64,000 nucleotides of DNA from Osmia lignaria lignaria. Its lineage: Eukaryota; Arthropoda; Insecta; Hymenoptera; Megachilidae. The notes under the pieces are model-generated. The model saw nothing but the letters and a program-made list of their open reading frames with translations, searched no databases and was not told the DNA's origin. How positions within the stretch are numbered: the first letter of the stretch is position 1; every line of letters begins with the position of its first letter. Position numbers and translations under genes: made by a program. The DNA lies in assembly GCF_051020975.1 (NCBI RefSeq), contig NW_027478168.1, forward strand, positions 7,316,001-7,380,000. The letters run 5' to 3'. Of this stretch, positions 62,234 to 64,000 are shown piece by piece.

Positions 62234-64000
62234 TTGCAGATTTATCTCAAGGGAAGGGGCCTGACGGACATATTTCGAGATATTTCTTCTTCTTGTTGTT
62301 CTTCTTCTGCACAGCTAAGCTGGAAGTGGCGTTTGCAGCTCGCAATAGTGCAGAGTTACCTCAAAGAAAGGGGCCACGGTGTTTCTGTATCTCTATTATG
62401 TTGGTGCGGCTTCGGAACTTTTAAATATCTCGATATATCTCGAGAACTACGCATCTGATCAAAAAATATCATAGAACATAAAAAGTAGGAAACTTAATTC
62501 TCTACAAATAAGGTCTCTTAACATTTTGCCATAGCTCGCTTCGTTTCCGAGATATTTGCAGATTTATCTCAAGGGAAGGGGCCTGACGGACATATTTCGA
62601 GATATTTCTTCTTCTTGTTGTTCTTCTTCTGCACAGCTAAGCTGGAAGTGGCATTTGCAGCTCGCAATAGTGCAGAGTTATCGCAAAGAAAGGGGCCACG
62701 GTGTTTCTGTATCTCTATTATGTTTGTGCGGCTTCGGAACCTTTAAATATCTTGATATATCTCGAGAACTACGCATCTGATCAAAAAATATCATAGAACA
62801 CAAAAAGTAGGAAACCTAATTTCCTACAAAAAAGGTCTCTTAACATTTTGCCATAGCTCGCTTCGTTTCCGAGATAGTTGCAGATTTATCTCAAGGGAAG
62901 GGGCCTGACGGACATATTTCAAAATATTTCTTCTTCTTGTTGTTCTTCTTCTGCACAGCTAAGCTGGAAGTGGCATTTGCAGCTCGCAATAGTGCAGAGT
63001 TATCTCAAAGAAAGGGGCCACGGTGTTTCTGTATCTCTATTATGTTGCTGCGGCTTCGGAACTTTTAAATATCTTGATATATCTCGAGAACTGCGCATCT
63101 GATCAAAAAATATCATAGAACATAAAAAGTAGGAAACTTAATTCTCTACAAAAAAGGTCTCTTAACATTTTGCCATAGCTCGCTTCGTTTCCGAGATATT
63201 TGCAGATTTATCTCAAGGGAAGGGTCCTGATGGACATATTTCGAGATATTTCTTCTTCTTGTTGTTCTTCTTCTGCACAGCTAAACTGGAAGTGGCATTT
63301 CCAGCTCGCAATCGTGCAGAGTTATCTCAAAGAAAGGGGCCACGGTGTTTCTGTATCTCTATTATGTTGGTGCAGCTTCGAAGCTTTTAAATATCTTGAT
63401 ATATCTCGAGAACTACGCACCTGATCAAAAAATATCATAGAACATAAAAAGTAGGAAACTTAATTCTCTACAAATAAGGTCTCTTAACATTTTGCCATAG
63501 CTCGCTTCGTTTCCGAGATATTTGCAGATTTATCTCAAGGGAAGGGGCCTGACGGACATATTTCGAAATATTTCTTCTTCTTGTTGTTCTCCTTCTGCAC
63601 AGCTAAGCTGGAAGTGGCATTTGCAGCTCACAATAGTGCAGAGTTATCTCAAAGAAAGGGGCCACGGTGTTTCTCTATCTCTATTAGGTTGGTGCGGCTT
63701 CGGAACTTTTAAATATCTTGATATATCTCGAGAACTACGCATCTGATCAAAAAATATCATAGAACATAAATTGTAGGAAACATAATTCTCTACAAAAAAG
63801 GTCCCTTAACATTTTGCCATAGCTCGCTTCGTTTCCGAGATATTTGCAGATTTATCTCAAGGGAAGGGGCCTGACGGACATATTTCGAAATATTTCTTCT
63901 TCTTGTTGTTCTTCTTCTGCACAGCTAAGCTGGAAGTGGCATTTGCAGCTCACAATAGTGCAGAGTTATCTCAAAGAAAGGGGCCACGGTGTTTCTCTAT
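59338..64000. repeat. Shuffled 3' part of the window
   Basis: Monomer types of 59338 (TTTCAAAATATTTC, TATGTTGCTGCGG, CTGCGCATCTG) return at 62878, 3540 bp away. Those of 59660 (AGCTCACAATAG, TTTCTCTATC, TATTAGGTTGG) return at 63522 and in the partial monomer at 63844. GCAGCTTCGAAGC occurs at 59982 and 63200. The spacings differ (11 and 12 monomers), so single monomers or parts of them were rearranged separately. The array continues past the end of the window. Confidence 0.75.
63200..63521. repeat. Monomer matching the one at 22002 by rare variants
   Basis: Three rare bases seen in no other monomer I checked are shared with the monomer at 22002: T in AAGGGTCC (22027 and 63225), T in CTGATGGAC (22033 and 63231) and C in CAATCGTGC (22115 and 63313). 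All three pairs are 41198 bp apart. Both also carry CTAAACTGG and CATTTCC. They differ outside this stretch: AGAAACGGG against AGAAAGGGG, and GCGGCTTCGG against GCAGCTTCGAAGC. Confidence 0.85.

Larger units (their letters stand above)
1..64000. repeat. 322-bp tandem satellite array filling the window
   Basis: The same sequence recurs head to tail every 322 bp from the first to the last base, all copies in one orientation. Landmarks repeat in fixed order: TCTGATCAAAAAATATCAT, then GTAGGAAAC, CATTTTGCCATAGCTCGC, CCGAGATATTTGCAG, TTATCTCAAGGGAAGGGGCC, a TTC/TTG tract, CAGCTAAGCTGG, CAGAGTTATCTCAAAG, TGCGGCTTCGGAAC and ATATATCTCGAG. With phase set at position 110 there are 198 complete monomers and two partial ones. 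Lengths are 322 (176 copies), 321 (18), 319 (2) and 323 (2). Neighbouring monomers differ at only a few sites, mostly shared substitutions. No insertion of unrelated DNA interrupts the array. This is the usual form of eukaryotic heterochromatic satellite DNA. The family and the chromosomal position cannot be told from the window. Confidence 0.98.
23600..64000. repeat. Array domain 2: AATAG-core monomers with new subfamilies
   Basis: None of the 126 monomers that start from 23612 onward has the ACTAG core. New variants appear here and spread within it: TATGTTTGTGCGG and TCGCAAAG from 24256, TTCGAAATATTTCTTATTC from 24578, the GATCTCTTACTATTTTGCC spacer with GCATTGTTTCCG from about 26.1 kb, the one-base deletion that makes CACGTG from 35.5 kb, and TATGGTGGTGCGG from 37134. 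The edge is placed between the last ACTAG-core monomer (23290-23611) and the following units; its exact base is uncertain. Confidence 0.85.

Noticed and set aside
1..64000. CRISPR array
   Set aside because: There are no short direct repeats with unique spacers. The whole 322-bp unit repeats, with no variable spacer and no cas genes.
1..64000. Long repetitive protein gene such as an adhesin or leucine-rich repeat gene
   Set aside because: 322 leaves a remainder of one when divided by three, and every monomer has stops in all frames, so no continuous frame can cross monomers.
1..64000. Transposon or retroelement fragment, terminal repeats or target-site duplications
   Set aside because: No interruption of the 322-bp period, no terminal inverted repeats and no coding remnant of a transposase or reverse transcriptase were seen.
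1..64000. tRNA, rRNA or 5S-type tandem gene array
   Set aside because: I see no cloverleaf, A and B box pair, 5S internal control region or run of T that would end polymerase III transcription in the consensus.

Overview
The whole 64 kb window is one uninterrupted tandem satellite array. No gene, RNA gene, transposon, CRISPR array or other unique sequence could be found. The repeat unit is 322 bp (consensus about 39% GC). Phased on the TTG at 110, there are 198 complete head-to-tail monomers (110-63843) plus partial monomers at both ends (1-109 and 63844-64000), so the array runs past both edges. By my count 176 monomers are 322 bp, 18 are 321 bp, two are 319 bp and two are 323 bp.

Organism: 64 kb with no gene, near-identical monomers and multi-monomer (higher-order) repeats fits eukaryotic heterochromatic satellite DNA (centromeric, pericentromeric or subtelomeric) and argues against a bacterial, archaeal or phage chromosome. 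I do not recognise the satellite family and cannot name the host. Each monomer carries a 74-codon open stretch, but it opens with TTG rather than ATG, and 322 is not divisible by three. I read these stretches as incidental and annotate no CDS.

Layout. Domain 1 (1 to about 23.6 kb) mixes monomers with a GGCTCGC-ACTAG core (37 of 73) and monomers with an AGCTCGC-AATAG core. It contains a four-monomer period near the start, a pair of 319-bp monomers (7517-8154), an apparently identical 12-monomer duplication (about 8.2-16.0 kb), a three-monomer duplication (16-18 kb) and a copy pair 11 monomers apart (18.6-23.9 kb). Domain 2 (about 23.6-64 kb) has no ACTAG-core monomer (0 of 126). It introduces new subfamilies and contains a 10-monomer duplication (28.7-34.9 kb), a six-monomer duplication (38.7-42.7 kb), a 13-monomer block in two full copies and one partial copy (41.6-53.1 kb), a seven-monomer duplication (54.2-58.6 kb) and a shuffled tail.

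Nothing here works as a gene system. The content of interest is the history: repeated unequal exchange with many register lengths (3, 4, 6, 7, 10, 12 and 13 monomers), short conversion-like patches, an old duplication inside the monomer, and a sharp change of monomer population near 23.6 kb. Comparisons were made by eye from diagnostic bases, so identities and breakpoints are approximate.
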